Source: Streptomyces sp. NRRL F-5126 (GTDB lineage Bacteria > Actinomycetota > Actinomycetes > Streptomycetales > Streptomycetaceae). Taken from it: a stretch of DNA of 64,000 bases. This document shows, one piece after another, positions 1 through 7,610 of the stretch. The DNA is taken from NCBI RefSeq assembly GCF_000721265.1, contig NZ_JOFZ01000013.1, positions 62,001 to 126,000 on the forward strand, read 5' to 3'. Position 1 is the first letter of the stretch; every line of letters starts with the position of its first letter. A program made the position numbers and the translations under genes. The notes beneath the pieces were generated by a model. It made no database searches, was not told where the DNA came from, and was given only the letters and a program-made list of their open reading frames with translations.

Positions 1-500
1 CCCAGGTCGGCGACCAGCTCCACCGGGTGCTCCTCGACCAGCCGGTCCGCTGCGAACCGGGACAGCACCACCAGGTCGACCTTGCCGTCGAGCAGCGCGG
101 TGGTCCGCGCCCCCGCGCCTCGCATGAAGGTGATCGCGAACGGTGCGCCGGCCTCCTCGAAGGCGCTGCGCAGCCCGGTCGCGAGCCCCTCGTAGCGGCG
201 CGAGTAGGGCAGCGGCATCGCGGCGAGCAGGGTGCCGAGACCGGACAGGCGCCACAGTATCGACCTGTCCGAGCGCACGAGGAACGTGCCCAGGTGGCCC
301 CGGGCCGTGGTCTCGATGGCCTCGGCGTGTTCCAGCAGCTGCAACGCGGCCTGCACGGTCCCGTTTCCCACGCCCAGTTCCTCGGCGAAATCGCGCACGC
401 GCGGCAGCCTCGTGTCCGGCTCGTGGTTCAGCAGGAGAACCGCGAGCCGGCGCGCAGCGAGGCCGTTGCGCGTCAGGAAACGCTCGTCAAGTCCGGTCAC
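1..500 (-). CDS. YhfZ-type GntR-like transcriptional regulator (partial)
   Basis: The C-terminus is cut off by the window edge; about 166 residues remain. The N-terminus holds a winged helix-turn-helix (PRVRDFAEELGVGNGTVQ, about residues 32-50) followed by a wing containing ARGHLGTF. After it comes a domain resembling a periplasmic-binding or effector fold (TFMRGAGARTTALLDGKVD). This arrangement matches YhfZ-family regulators, which join a GntR-like DNA-binding head to a small-molecule-binding C-terminus. The start is a GTG at 500; no strong ribosome binding site is visible in front of it. The inducer and targets cannot be seen from this window, since the genes it might control lie off the left edge. 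Family assignment is from memory of conserved sequence. Confidence 0.7.
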   Translation of the reverse strand, partial: MTGLDERFLTRNGLAARRLAVLLLNHEPDTRLPRVRDFAEELGVGNGTVQAALQLLEHAEAIETTARGHLGTFLVRSDRSILWRLSGLGTLLAAMPLPYSRRYEGLATGLRSAFEEAGAPFAITFMRGAGARTTALLDGKVDLVVLSRFAADRLVEEHPVELVADL

Positions 501-588
501 ACGGCAACAGTAACCAGAATCCCGGATACTGACAAGAACTCTTTCGGGGGAACGCTCGAAGGTGCGAAGGCCGCGGACCTGCCAGGGC

Positions 589-1476
589 TCAGGGCACCCG
601 GGCGATCAGGTAACGGAAGACGTTCGGCATCCAGACCGTGCCGTCCTTGCGCAGGTGCGGGTGGAGCGCCTCCCCTATCTCCTTCTCCACCTGGCGCCTG
701 TCCGTGGCCCGCACCGCGCCGTCGAACACCCCGGTCGAGAGCATCCCGCGCACGGCGCTCGCCATGTCCGCGTAGCCGAACGGGCAGGCCACCCTGCCCG
801 AGCCGTCGGGACGCAGGCCGGCGCGTGCCGCCACGTCCTCCAGGTCGTCCCGGTGCGCGGGCCGCCAGGTCCCCTTGCGCAGCCGGTCGGTCAGCCGCCC
901 CGCCACGCCGAGCACCCCGGCGCTGGCACAGCGCTCGGGCGGGCCCCAGCCCGCCAGCACGACGGGCGCACCGCGCCGGGCCAGCGGTACCGCTCCGCGC
1001 AGCGCGGGCCCGGGGCTCCTCGTGTCCCCCGCCACCGGTCCGACCGGCCGGAAGGCGGTGACGACGTCGTAGGGCTCGCGGCCAGGACCCGACGCGTCGC
1101 CCATGCGCTCTGCGGGCAGGAGCCTTCCCGGCCCTGCCGCCGCGCCACGCCCCGCGGGGGCCGGTTCCGTGTGCAGTCGCTCGTCCGCCAGTGCCAGCAG
1201 CTCCCGGTCCGAGTCGACCCCGGTCACCTGGGCGCCCAGTGTCGCCGCCATGAGCAGCGAGAGCCCCGAGCCGCAGCCGAGGGCGAGCAGCCTCGTGCCC
1301 TCACGGACCTCCAGCCGCTCGTAGACCGCTTCGTAGAGGGGCACCAGCATCCGTTCCTGGATCTCGGCCCAGTCCCTGGCGCGCGGACTCACGTCGTTCA
1401 CCGCGGAGGCGGCGGGGGCCCTCCTCCCGGTCTCGTCCCGGTGCGGCCTGTGGTCGTCGACGAGCGTGCGTGTCAT
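589..1476 (-). CDS. Class I SAM-dependent methyltransferase
   Basis: A 295-residue protein with a Rossmann methyltransferase core: motif I LALGCGSGLS at about residues 64-73 and the acidic end of strand 2 (VTGVDSD, about 84-90) that normally binds the SAM ribose. The later segment DVVTAFRPVGPV fits the motif IV region. The substrate cannot be told; the family covers small molecules and lipids. The start is the ATG at 1476. The frame stays open to 1890, but the extra stretch has no family similarity and crosses the promoter region of the divergent proline-tRNA ligase gene. It is divergent from that gene, with 220 bases between them. Confidence 0.75.
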   Translation of the reverse strand: MTRTLVDDHRPHRDETGRRAPAASAVNDVSPRARDWAEIQERMLVPLYEAVYERLEVREGTRLLALGCGSGLSLLMAATLGAQVTGVDSDRELLALADERLHTEPAPAGRGAAAGPGRLLPAERMGDASGPGREPYDVVTAFRPVGPVAGDTRSPGPALRGAVPLARRGAPVVLAGWGPPERCASAGVLGVAGRLTDRLRKGTWRPAHRDDLEDVAARAGLRPDGSGRVACPFGYADMASAVRGMLSTGVFDGAVRATDRRQVEKEIGEALHPHLRKDGTVWMPNVFRYLIARVP

Positions 1477-1596
1477 GGATAGCGCCCCAATCCGCCGAGA
1501 GGTCGGTAGTGCCCTGCCGGGCAACGCTCTGTGTGCCTGCGCACCCACATCCCCCGTATGCCAGGGAACTGCGCATCGTCCGCCGCGTCCAGTGGG

Positions 1597-1619
1597 GGAC
1601 ACGTAAACTGTTCGTGTCC
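1597..1619. promoter_or_regulatory. Inverted repeat in divergent intergenic region
   Basis: Perfect 7-base arms GGACACG/CGTGTCC around a 9-base AT-richer centre (TAAACTGTT). It lies between the methyltransferase and the proline-tRNA ligase gene, about 80 bases before the ligase start. It could be an operator or a small hairpin. No regulator is implied by sequence alone. Confidence 0.35.
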
Positions 1620-1696
1620 GCGGCGTTCTCCCGGGACCGCGGGCCGGCGTCGGCCCGATTCCCGCTTCGTCACGCCCCCGCCGTACGATGCCCGCC

Positions 1697-3109
1697 ATGG
1701 CAAAGGCACCCGTACTCACGCCGCGGGCGGACGATTTTCCCCGCTGGTACCAGGATCTGATCAACAAGGCCGAGCTGGCCGACAACGGCCCCGTGCGCGG
1801 CACGATGGTGATTAGGCCATACGGGTACGGCCTCTGGGAGCGGATGCAGTCCGAGATGGACGCGCGCATCAAGGACGCGGGCGTCTCCAACGCCTACTTC
1901 CCCCTCTTCATCCCGCAGTCCTATCTGACGAGGGAGGCGGAGCACGTCGAGGGCTTCGCCCCCGAACTCGCCGTCGTCACCCACGGTGGCGGCAAGGAGC
2001 TCGAGGAACCGGTCGTCGTCCGCCCCACCTCGGAGACGATCATCAACGAGTACTTCTCGAAGTGGGTGCAGAGCTACCGCGACCTGCCGCTGCTGATCAA
2101 CCAGTGGGCCAACGTCGTGCGCTGGGAGCTGCGGCCCCGCGTCTTCCTGCGGACCACCGAGTTCCTCTGGCAGGAGGGCCACACGGCGCACGCCACGTAC
2201 GAGGACGCCAGGGACTTCGCCGCGCACATCCACCGGAACGTCTACGGCGAGTTCATGGAGAACGTGCTCGCCATGGACACCGTTCCCGGCCGCAAGACGG
2301 CGCGTGAGCGTTTCGCCGGAGCCCTCAACACGCTCACCCTCGAAGCCATGATGGGCGACGGGAAGGCCCTCCAGGTGGCCACGAGCCACGAGCTCGGCCA
2401 GAACTTCGCCAAGGCCTTCCACACCCAGTACCTGTCCAAGGACAGCACCCAGGAGTACGTCTGGCAGACGTCCTGGGGCTCGACGACCCGCATGATCGGC
2501 GCGCTCGTGATGATGCACGGCGACGACAACGGCCTGCGGGTGCCGCCCCGGCTCGCCGCCACGCAGGTCGTCGTGGTCGTCATCAAGGAGGACGAGGCCG
2601 CTCTCGACGCCGCGCGGAAGCTGGCCGCCCGACTCAAGGAGGCCGGCGTGCGCGTCCAGGTCGACGACCGTACGGACACCCCGTTCGGGCGCCGTGCGGT
2701 CGACTGGGAGCTCAAGGGCGTTCCGCTGCGCGTCGAGATCGGCCCCCGTGACGTGGCCGCGGGCACGGCGGTGCTGGCCCGCAGGATCGCGGGCGGCAAG
2801 GAGCCGGTGGCCCTCGACGCGGTGCCCGAGGTCGTGCCCGGGATCCTGGAGGAGGACCAGGCGCTGCTGCTGCGCGAGTCCAGGGAGCGCCGCGAGTCGC
2901 GCACGGCGGACGTGACGTCGGTGGACGAGGCCGTCGAGGCGGCCGCGACGGGCTGGGGCCGCATCCCCTGGGCGGCTCTCGGGGACGCCGGCGAGGCGAA
3001 GCTGGCCGAGCAGGGCGTGACCGTACGGTGCCTGGTCGCCGAGGACGGATCGGTGCCCGAGTCCGAGGACGCGCCCGGCACGATCGCACTCGTCGCACGC
3101 GCCTACTGA
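1697..3109 (+). CDS. proS: Prolyl-tRNA synthetase, archaeal/eukaryote-like (type 3)
   Basis: Class II aminoacyl-tRNA synthetase that charges tRNA-Pro with proline in the cytosol. Visible class II signatures are VVRPTSE (about residues 107-113), RTTEFLWQEGHTAH (about 152-165) and the motif 3 block WGSTTRMIGALVMMHGDDNG (about 260-279). At 470 residues, with no large insertion between motifs 2 and 3 and a C-terminal extension ending in Tyr, it belongs to the archaeal/eukaryotic type without the INS editing domain. I chose the ATG at 1697 (MAKAPVL...), the usual family start; an ATG three codons upstream at 1688 is also in frame. A second, bacterial-type ProRS begins at 63750, so this copy may be accessory, for example for resistance to a ProRS inhibitor (inference). 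Confidence 0.9.
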   Translation: MAKAPVLTPRADDFPRWYQDLINKAELADNGPVRGTMVIRPYGYGLWERMQSEMDARIKDAGVSNAYFPLFIPQSYLTREAEHVEGFAPELAVVTHGGGKELEEPVVVRPTSETIINEYFSKWVQSYRDLPLLINQWANVVRWELRPRVFLRTTEFLWQEGHTAHATYEDARDFAAHIHRNVYGEFMENVLAMDTVPGRKTARERFAGALNTLTLEAMMGDGKALQVATSHELGQNFAKAFHTQYLSKDSTQEYVWQTSWGSTTRMIGALVMMHGDDNGLRVPPRLAATQVVVVVIKEDEAALDAARKLAARLKEAGVRVQVDDRTDTPFGRRAVDWELKGVPLRVEIGPRDVAAGTAVLARRIAGGKEPVALDAVPEVVPGILEEDQALLLRESRERRESRTADVTSVDEAVEAAATGWGRIPWAALGDAGEAKLAEQGVTVRCLVAEDGSVPESEDAPGTIALVARAY

Positions 3110-3137
3110 GCTTCCGAGGTCAGCGGCGTGCGTCCGG

Positions 3138-3190
3138 GGTGGTACGTAGATCGGCTACGCGCACTTGCGTACAGGGCGCTACGTACCACC
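3138..3190. terminator. Nested inverted repeat after proS
   Basis: Perfect 12-base arms GGTGGTACGTAG (3138-3149) and CTACGTACCACC (3179-3190) enclose a second small stem TACGC/GCGTA (3156-3160, 3167-3171). It starts 28 bases after the ligase stop codon. There is no T-run after it, so it is either a GC-type terminator as is common in Streptomyces, or a binding site for a dimeric regulator. Confidence 0.5.
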
Positions 3191-3209
3191 TTGGTGTGAG
3201 CTGTGAGAG

Positions 3210-3218
3210 TTATCCACA
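3210..3218 (+). promoter_or_regulatory. DnaA-box-like 9-mer
   Basis: TTATCCACA is identical to the classical E. coli DnaA box. It sits in the intergenic region before the SprT-like gene, about 55 bases from an unusually AT-rich patch (AATTAATT near 3275). A single box may be chance; it is listed because two further pairs occur in this window. Confidence 0.3.
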
Positions 3219-3332
3219 GTTCGACGCACCTGCCCTCGTCGGGGCGCATCAATCGCAACTGACGGGTACGGGCAAATTAATTGGGATGCCCCGTAATGGA
3301 ACCCGGCGGCGATTCTGATCGTTGTACACGAC

Positions 3333-3932
3333 GTGAGCACGACACCAACTGTTCTCGCCGCAGAGCTGGCGCAGGCGTGGGCCGACATTCAGCGGTACCA
3401 CCCCGAGCTGCCGGATCTCGCCGCGCCAGAGTCCCTGATCGGAGAGTCCTCGTCCGCCTGCGGCGCCGAACTCTCCTTCGAACGGCTGCTTCACGAAGCG
3501 GTCCACGGTATCGCCGCCGCGCGAGGGGTGCGTGACACCTCGCGTGCCGGCCGCTACCACAACCGCCGTTTCCTCGCGATCGCGGAGGAGATGGGCCTCG
3601 ACCATCCGGACGAGCCGCACGCGAGCAGCGGCTTCTCGCTGGTCGAGCTCAGCCCCGAGGCGAAGCGGCGCTACCGGCCCACCATGGAGCGGTTGCAGCG
3701 CGCCCTGAAGGCGCACACCGTCGCGACCGCCGCCGACACCAAGCGAAGTTTCCGGGGCCCCGCCGCGCGGCACGGCTCGTCCGGTGGCGGCGTGCGCGTC
3801 AAGGCCGTCTGCGACTGCGGGCGCAACGTACGCGTGGTGCCGTCGGTCCTCGCCCAGGCGCCGATCGTCTGCGGCGGCTGCGGCAAGCCGTTCCGGATCC
3901 CGGAGCAGGAGATCGTGGCGGCCGCGAGCTGA
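3333..3932 (+). CDS. SprT-like protein with HEXXH motif and zinc ribbon
   Basis: A 199-residue protein of no firm family. It contains HEAVH (residues 54-58), the zinc-metalloprotease HEXXH signature, followed by YHNRRF as in SprT-like proteins, where a third metal ligand is expected further on. The C-terminus carries four cysteines in a C-x-C...C-x-x-C arrangement (C160, C162, C180, C183), consistent with a zinc ribbon. HEXXH plus a C-terminal zinc ribbon is the SprT/Spartan layout, used by proteases that act on DNA-associated proteins. That function is not shown here. The start is GTG at 3333. It lies directly upstream of rpsP, in the same direction, separated by about 200 bases that probably hold the ribosomal operon promoter. 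Confidence 0.6.
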   Translation: MSTTPTVLAAELAQAWADIQRYHPELPDLAAPESLIGESSSACGAELSFERLLHEAVHGIAAARGVRDTSRAGRYHNRRFLAIAEEMGLDHPDEPHASSGFSLVELSPEAKRRYRPTMERLQRALKAHTVATAADTKRSFRGPAARHGSSGGGVRVKAVCDCGRNVRVVPSVLAQAPIVCGGCGKPFRIPEQEIVAAAS

Positions 3933-4137
3933 CAGTGGGCCGCGACCGCGGGCCCCGGCGGCGGGACCGGCGGCGCGGCCTGCTCCGTACGTGTGGCACA
4001 ATGGCTGGCTGTACTCGACAGTCGCACAGGACCCCTCTCTCCTCCGGCTGACGCGTCCATCGGGCAGATCGGGTACCACAACCCCACGTGGCACACCGCT
4101 GTGGCCCATCACGTCAAGACCAGGAGACACCACTCCC

Positions 4138-4578
4138 GTGGCAGTCAAGATCAAGCTGAAGCGTCTGGGCAAGATCCGTTCGCCTCACTACCGCATCATC
4201 GTCGCCGACTCCCGTACCCGCCGTGACGGCCGGGCCATCGAGGAGATCGGCCTGTACCACCCGATCGAGAACCCCTCGCGCATCCAGGTGAACTCGGAGC
4301 GCGCGCGGTACTGGCTCTCCGTGGGCGCCCAGCCCACCGAGCCTGTCATGGCGATCCTCAAGCTGACCGGTGACTGGCAGGCGCACAAGGGCCTCCCCGC
4401 CCCCGAGCCGCTGAAGCAGCCGGAGCCGAAGGCCGACCGCAGCGGGCTGTTCGAGGCCGCCTCGAAGGCTGCCGGTGACGAGCCCAAGGGCGAGGCGATC
4501 ACCCAGAAGTCGAAGAAGGCCGAGAAGAAGGCCGACGACGCCGAATCCTCGGCCGCCGCCGAGCCGACCGAGGCCTGA
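4138..4578 (+). CDS. rpsP: 30S ribosomal protein S16
   Basis: Small-subunit protein S16, 146 residues. The N-terminal 80 residues match the S16 family ([18 protein letters not shown], then [10 protein letters not shown] and GAQPTEPV). The last 45 residues are a charged Ala/Lys/Glu-rich tail of the kind seen in actinobacteria. The start is GTG at 4138. It is the first gene of the conserved rpsP-khpA-rimM-trmD-rplS cluster, with khpA starting two bases after its stop codon. The upstream 200 bases must hold the promoter, but I see no strong hexamer pair. Confidence 0.97.
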   Translation: MAVKIKLKRLGKIRSPHYRIIVADSRTRRDGRAIEEIGLYHPIENPSRIQVNSERARYWLSVGAQPTEPVMAILKLTGDWQAHKGLPAPEPLKQPEPKADRSGLFEAASKAAGDEPKGEAITQKSKKAEKKADDAESSAAAEPTEA

Positions 4579-4580
4579 GC

Positions 4581-4820
4581 ATGCTCGAGGAGGCTCTCGA
4601 GCACCTCGTGAAGGGCATCGTCGACAATCCGGACGACGTGCGCGTCGCGTCACGCAACCTGCGCCGCGGGCGCGTGCTCGAGGTGCGGGTGCACCCCGAC
4701 GACCTCGGCAAGGTGATCGGCCGCAACGGCCGCACCGCGCGTGCGCTGCGCACGGTCGTGGGCGCCATCGGCGGCCGGGGCATCCGCGTCGACCTCGTCG
4801 ACGTGGACCAGGTGCGCTGA
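4581..4820 (+). CDS. khpA: KH-domain RNA-binding protein KhpA
   Basis: A 79-residue single KH domain. The GxxG loop is visible as GKVIGRNGRTARALR (about residues 42-56), preceded by VRVHPDDL. KhpA proteins bind RNA in the cytosol, often as a partner of KhpB/Jag, and are almost always placed between rpsP and rimM. It starts two bases after the rpsP stop, so translation is probably coupled. A very strong hairpin follows it before rimM. Confidence 0.93.
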   Translation: MLEEALEHLVKGIVDNPDDVRVASRNLRRGRVLEVRVHPDDLGKVIGRNGRTARALRTVVGAIGGRGIRVDLVDVDQVR

Positions 4821-4833
4821 CGCAGTGGAACAC

Positions 4834-4875
4834 CGGCACGGACCGGGGAGGCACAGTCCTCCCCGGTCCGTGCCG
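4834..4875 (+). terminator. 18-base-pair hairpin inside the rpsP-rplS operon
   Basis: Perfect arms CGGCACGGACCGGGGAGG (4834-4851) and CCTCCCCGGTCCGTGCCG (4858-4875) with a 6-base loop. It begins 14 bases after the khpA stop and ends 23 bases before the rimM start, followed by TTTCAT. It may be a terminator, an attenuator, or an RNA processing site setting lower expression of rimM-trmD than of rpsP. Confidence 0.75.
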
Positions 4876-4898
4876 TTTCATCAGGAGAGGCACACGCA

Positions 4899-5495
4899 GT
4901 GCAGTTGGTAGTTGCCCGGATCGGCCGCGCACACGGTGTGCGCGGCGAGGTCACCGTCGAGGTGCGGACGGACGAGCCGGAGCTCAGGCTCGGCCCCGGC
5001 GCCGTCCTGGCCACGGATCCCGCCGCCTCGGGACCGCTGACCATCGCGACGGGGCGGGTGCACAGCGGCAGGCTGCTGCTGCGCTTCGAGGGCGTCGCGG
5101 ACCGCGGTGGCGCCGAAGCGCTGCGCAACGTCCTGCTCATCGCCGAGGTCGATCCCGAAGAAATGCCCGACGACCCGGACGAGTACTACGACCATCAACT
5201 GATGGACCTGGACGTCGTCCTCGCCGACGGCACGGAGATCGGCCGCATCACGGAGATCTCCCACCTGCCCTCGCAGGACCTGTTCATCGTCGAGCGGCCC
5301 GACGGCAGCGAGATCATGATCCCGTTCGTCGGCGACATCGTCACCGAGGTCAACCTGGCGGAGCAGCGGGCCGTCGTCGACCCGCCCGCCGGACTGCTCG
5401 ACCCCGCTCGGGCCGAGACGGCCTCGGCCGGCGACGACGCACACGGCGAGCGCACCGCGGCATCGGAACCGGGGCGCGAGGACGGCGCCCGATGA
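4899..5495 (+). CDS. rimM: Ribosome maturation factor RimM
   Basis: A 198-residue 16S rRNA processing and 30S assembly factor acting on the head region around S19. N-terminal RimM barrel: [19 protein letters not shown] (residues 4-22). The C-terminal PRC-barrel part includes [11 protein letters not shown] and [10 protein letters not shown] short charged tail follows residue 170. The start is GTG at 4899, after AGGAG at 4883. Its stop codon overlaps the trmD start (ATGA). Confidence 0.95.
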   Translation: MQLVVARIGRAHGVRGEVTVEVRTDEPELRLGPGAVLATDPAASGPLTIATGRVHSGRLLLRFEGVADRGGAEALRNVLLIAEVDPEEMPDDPDEYYDHQLMDLDVVLADGTEIGRITEISHLPSQDLFIVERPDGSEIMIPFVGDIVTEVNLAEQRAVVDPPAGLLDPARAETASAGDDAHGERTAASEPGREDGAR

Positions 5496-6313
5496 GGCTC
5501 GACGTCGTCACGATCTTCCCCGAGTACCTCGAACCGCTGCACGTCTCGCTCGTCGGCAAGGCCCGCGCGAGCGGCCTGCTCTCCGTCGAGGTGCACGACC
5601 TGCGCCGGTGGGCGTACGACCGTCACAACACCGTCGACGACACCCCGTACGGCGGCGGCCCCGGCATGGTGATGAAGACGGGACCGTGGGGCGAGGCGCT
5701 CGACGACGTCCTGGCGCGCGGCTACGAGGAGGGCGCCCACGACCCCGTGCTCGTCGTGCCGACGCCGAGCGGCCGGCCGTTCACCCAGGAGCTCGCCGTC
5801 GAGCTGTCGGAACGTCCGTGGCTGATCTTCACGCCCGCCCGCTACGAGGGCATCGACGGACGGGTCGCCGCCGAGTACGCGACACGGATGCCGGTCCACG
5901 AGGTGTCCATCGGCGACTACGTCCTGGCCGGGGGCGAGGCGGCGGTCCTCGTGATCACGGAGGCGGTCGCCAGGCTGCTGCCCGGCGTCCTCGGCAACGC
6001 CCAGTCGCACCGCGACGACTCCTTCGCCCCCGGCGCCATGGCCGACCTGCTGGAGGGCCCCGTCTTCACCAAGCCGCCCGAATGGCGCGGCAGAGGCGTG
6101 CCCGACGTGCTCCTGAGCGGCCACCACGGCAAGGTCGCCCGGTGGCGCAGGGACGAGGCACTGCACAGGACCGCCCGCAACCGGCCCGATCTGATCGAGC
6201 GCCGCGACGCCGCCGCCTTCGACAAGAAGGACCGGGAGACGCTCTCCATCCTCGGCTGGGCTCCCGAGCCCGGTGGGCGATTTTGGCGCAGGCCACCGGC
6301 CGTGGAACAATAG
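5492..6313 (+). CDS. trmD: tRNA (guanine-N1)-methyltransferase
   Basis: Makes m1G37 in tRNAs reading CNN codons, including tRNA-Pro, to prevent frameshifting. A 273-residue SPOUT-fold protein. Family signatures seen: [13 protein letters not shown] at the start, [14 protein letters not shown] (about residues 49-62), and the trefoil-knot SAM site [10 protein letters not shown] followed by [15 protein letters not shown]. The ATG at 5492 overlaps the rimM stop. It reaches 6313 and is followed by a 135-base gap before rplS that holds a short CCCCTG/CAGGGG hairpin (6339-6353). Confidence 0.97.
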   Translation: MRLDVVTIFPEYLEPLHVSLVGKARASGLLSVEVHDLRRWAYDRHNTVDDTPYGGGPGMVMKTGPWGEALDDVLARGYEEGAHDPVLVVPTPSGRPFTQELAVELSERPWLIFTPARYEGIDGRVAAEYATRMPVHEVSIGDYVLAGGEAAVLVITEAVARLLPGVLGNAQSHRDDSFAPGAMADLLEGPVFTKPPEWRGRGVPDVLLSGHHGKVARWRRDEALHRTARNRPDLIERRDAAAFDKKDRETLSILGWAPEPGGRFWRRPPAVEQ

Positions 6314-6448
6314 GCCGCTGCCGTACGTCCGGCGCGCGCCCCTGCCACAGGGGGAACGACGCCCGCCCGACGCGATCGGCGCACCCACACGATCCGTACC
6401 ACGACATTCCGCTGATGACCTGTGGCATCGGCGAGGAAGCAGAACTCC

Positions 6449-6799
6449 ATGTCCAGCCTGCTCGACAGCGTCGACTCCGCTTCGCTGCGGACCGACCTCC
6501 CCGCCTTCCGGCCGGGTGACACGGTCAACGTCCACGTCCGCGTCATCGAGGGCAACCGCTCTCGCATCCAGCAGTTCAAGGGCGTCGTCATCCGCCGCCA
6601 GGGCTCGGGTGTCCGCGAGACCTTCACCGTACGCAAGGTGTCCTTCTCGGTCGGCGTCGAGCGCACCTTCCCCGTGCACAGCCCGATCTTCGAGAAGATC
6701 GAGCTGGTCAGCCGCGGCGACGTCCGCCGTGCCAAGCTCTACTACCTCCGTGAGCTGCGCGGCAAGGCCGCGAAGATCAAGGAGAAGCGGGACAACTGA
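6449..6799 (+). CDS. rplS: 50S ribosomal protein L19
   Basis: Large-subunit protein L19, 116 residues, located at the 30S-50S interface. The sequence is typical across its length: [52 protein letters not shown] and [20 protein letters not shown] chose the ATG at 6449 because GAGGAAG lies a suitable distance upstream and MSSLLDSVD is the usual actinobacterial N-terminus; an in-frame start at 6422 would add nine unrelated residues. It ends the ribosomal cluster. Confidence 0.97.
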   Translation: MSSLLDSVDSASLRTDLPAFRPGDTVNVHVRVIEGNRSRIQQFKGVVIRRQGSGVRETFTVRKVSFSVGVERTFPVHSPIFEKIELVSRGDVRRAKLYYLRELRGKAAKIKEKRDN

Positions 6800-6814
6800 C
6801 GTCGGGGTCCACAG

Positions 6815-6841
6815 CAGGGCCCGATAAACTCAGGGCCCGAT
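6815..6841. repeat. Direct repeat at the sipW start
   Basis: CAGGGCCCGAT occurs twice, 16 bases apart (6815-6825 and 6831-6841), the second copy running into the sipW ATG at 6840. Each copy holds the palindrome GGGCCC. The sequence between is AT-richer (AAACT). It could be a binding site controlling sipW, or simply part of a leaderless-type start region. Confidence 0.35.
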
Positions 6842-7610
6842 GGACAGCAACGCGTACGACACCGAGCGCGGCCCCTCTGCCTCCCCCCGCACGGGGGACG
6901 GGGAAGAGGGGCCGCGCTCCGTGCGTTCCGCGGCCGGGCGGGTCCTCACCTGGCGCGGCGTGCTCTGGACGGGGGCCGCCTGCGTCGTGGTCGTCCTGCT
7001 GCTCAGCCACTTCGTGATGCAGCCGTTCCTCATCCCGAGCGGTTCGATGGAACCGACGCTCAAGATCGGCGACCGTCTCCTCGTCGACAAGTTGGCATAC
7101 CGCTTCGGTGACGAACCGCGCCGGGGCGACGTCGTGGTGTTCGACGGCACCGGGTCGTTCGTGCAGGAGCCCCCGAGCACGAACCCGGTCCTCGGGCTGC
7201 TGCACGGAGTGGCCGCGGCACTCGGCCTCGCCGCGCCGCCGGACACGGACTATGTCAAACGCGTCGTGGGCGTGGGAGGCGATCACGTGGTCTGCTGCGG
7301 CAAGAAGGGCAGGATCGAGGTGAACGGGCGGCCTGTGACGGAGCGGTACGTGCATCCGGGAAACAAGCCCTCGAACGTCCCCTTCGACATCGTGGTCCCC
7401 GACGGCACCCTGTTCGTCCTCGGCGACCACCGCGCCGACTCGCGCGACTCACGCGGCCACCTCGGCGACCCCGGGGGCGGGATGGTGCCCGTGGACAAGG
7501 TCATCGGCAAGGCGCAGTGGATCGGCTGGCCGATCCGCGACTGGTCCGCGGTACGCGGCGCGGGGAGCGCGTTCGCCGGCGTGCCGGCAGCCGGCGGGCC
7601 GCATGGGTAG
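6840..7610 (+). CDS. sipW: Type I signal peptidase (SipW-like)
   Basis: Cleaves signal peptides of secreted proteins at the outer face of the membrane. A 256-residue protein with one N-terminal membrane segment (about residues 42-62), the catalytic Ser in PSGSMEP, the catalytic Lys in VKRVVGVGGD, and box E GDHRADSRDSR. A Cys pair (VVCCGKKG) lies between. No C-terminal membrane segment is seen, which matches what is recalled for SipW of S. lividans, the only one of the four without this anchor. First of four tandem paralogues; its stop overlaps the next start (7603). Confidence 0.92.
   Translation: MDSNAYDTERGPSASPRTGDGEEGPRSVRSAAGRVLTWRGVLWTGAACVVVVLLLSHFVMQPFLIPSGSMEPTLKIGDRLLVDKLAYRFGDEPRRGDVVVFDGTGSFVQEPPSTNPVLGLLHGVAAALGLAAPPDTDYVKRVVGVGGDHVVCCGKKGRIEVNGRPVTERYVHPGNKPSNVPFDIVVPDGTLFVLGDHRADSRDSRGHLGDPGGGMVPVDKVIGKAQWIGWPIRDWSAVRGAGSAFAGVPAAGGPHG

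Noticed and set aside
589..1890. Longer 433-residue version of the methyltransferase
   Set aside because: The added N-terminus has no family similarity and crosses the promoter region of the divergent proline-tRNA ligase.
5195..6679. Long open frame on the minus strand across rimM-trmD-rplS
   Set aside because: A reflection of high GC codon bias opposite well-identified genes; same for the other long antisense frames.
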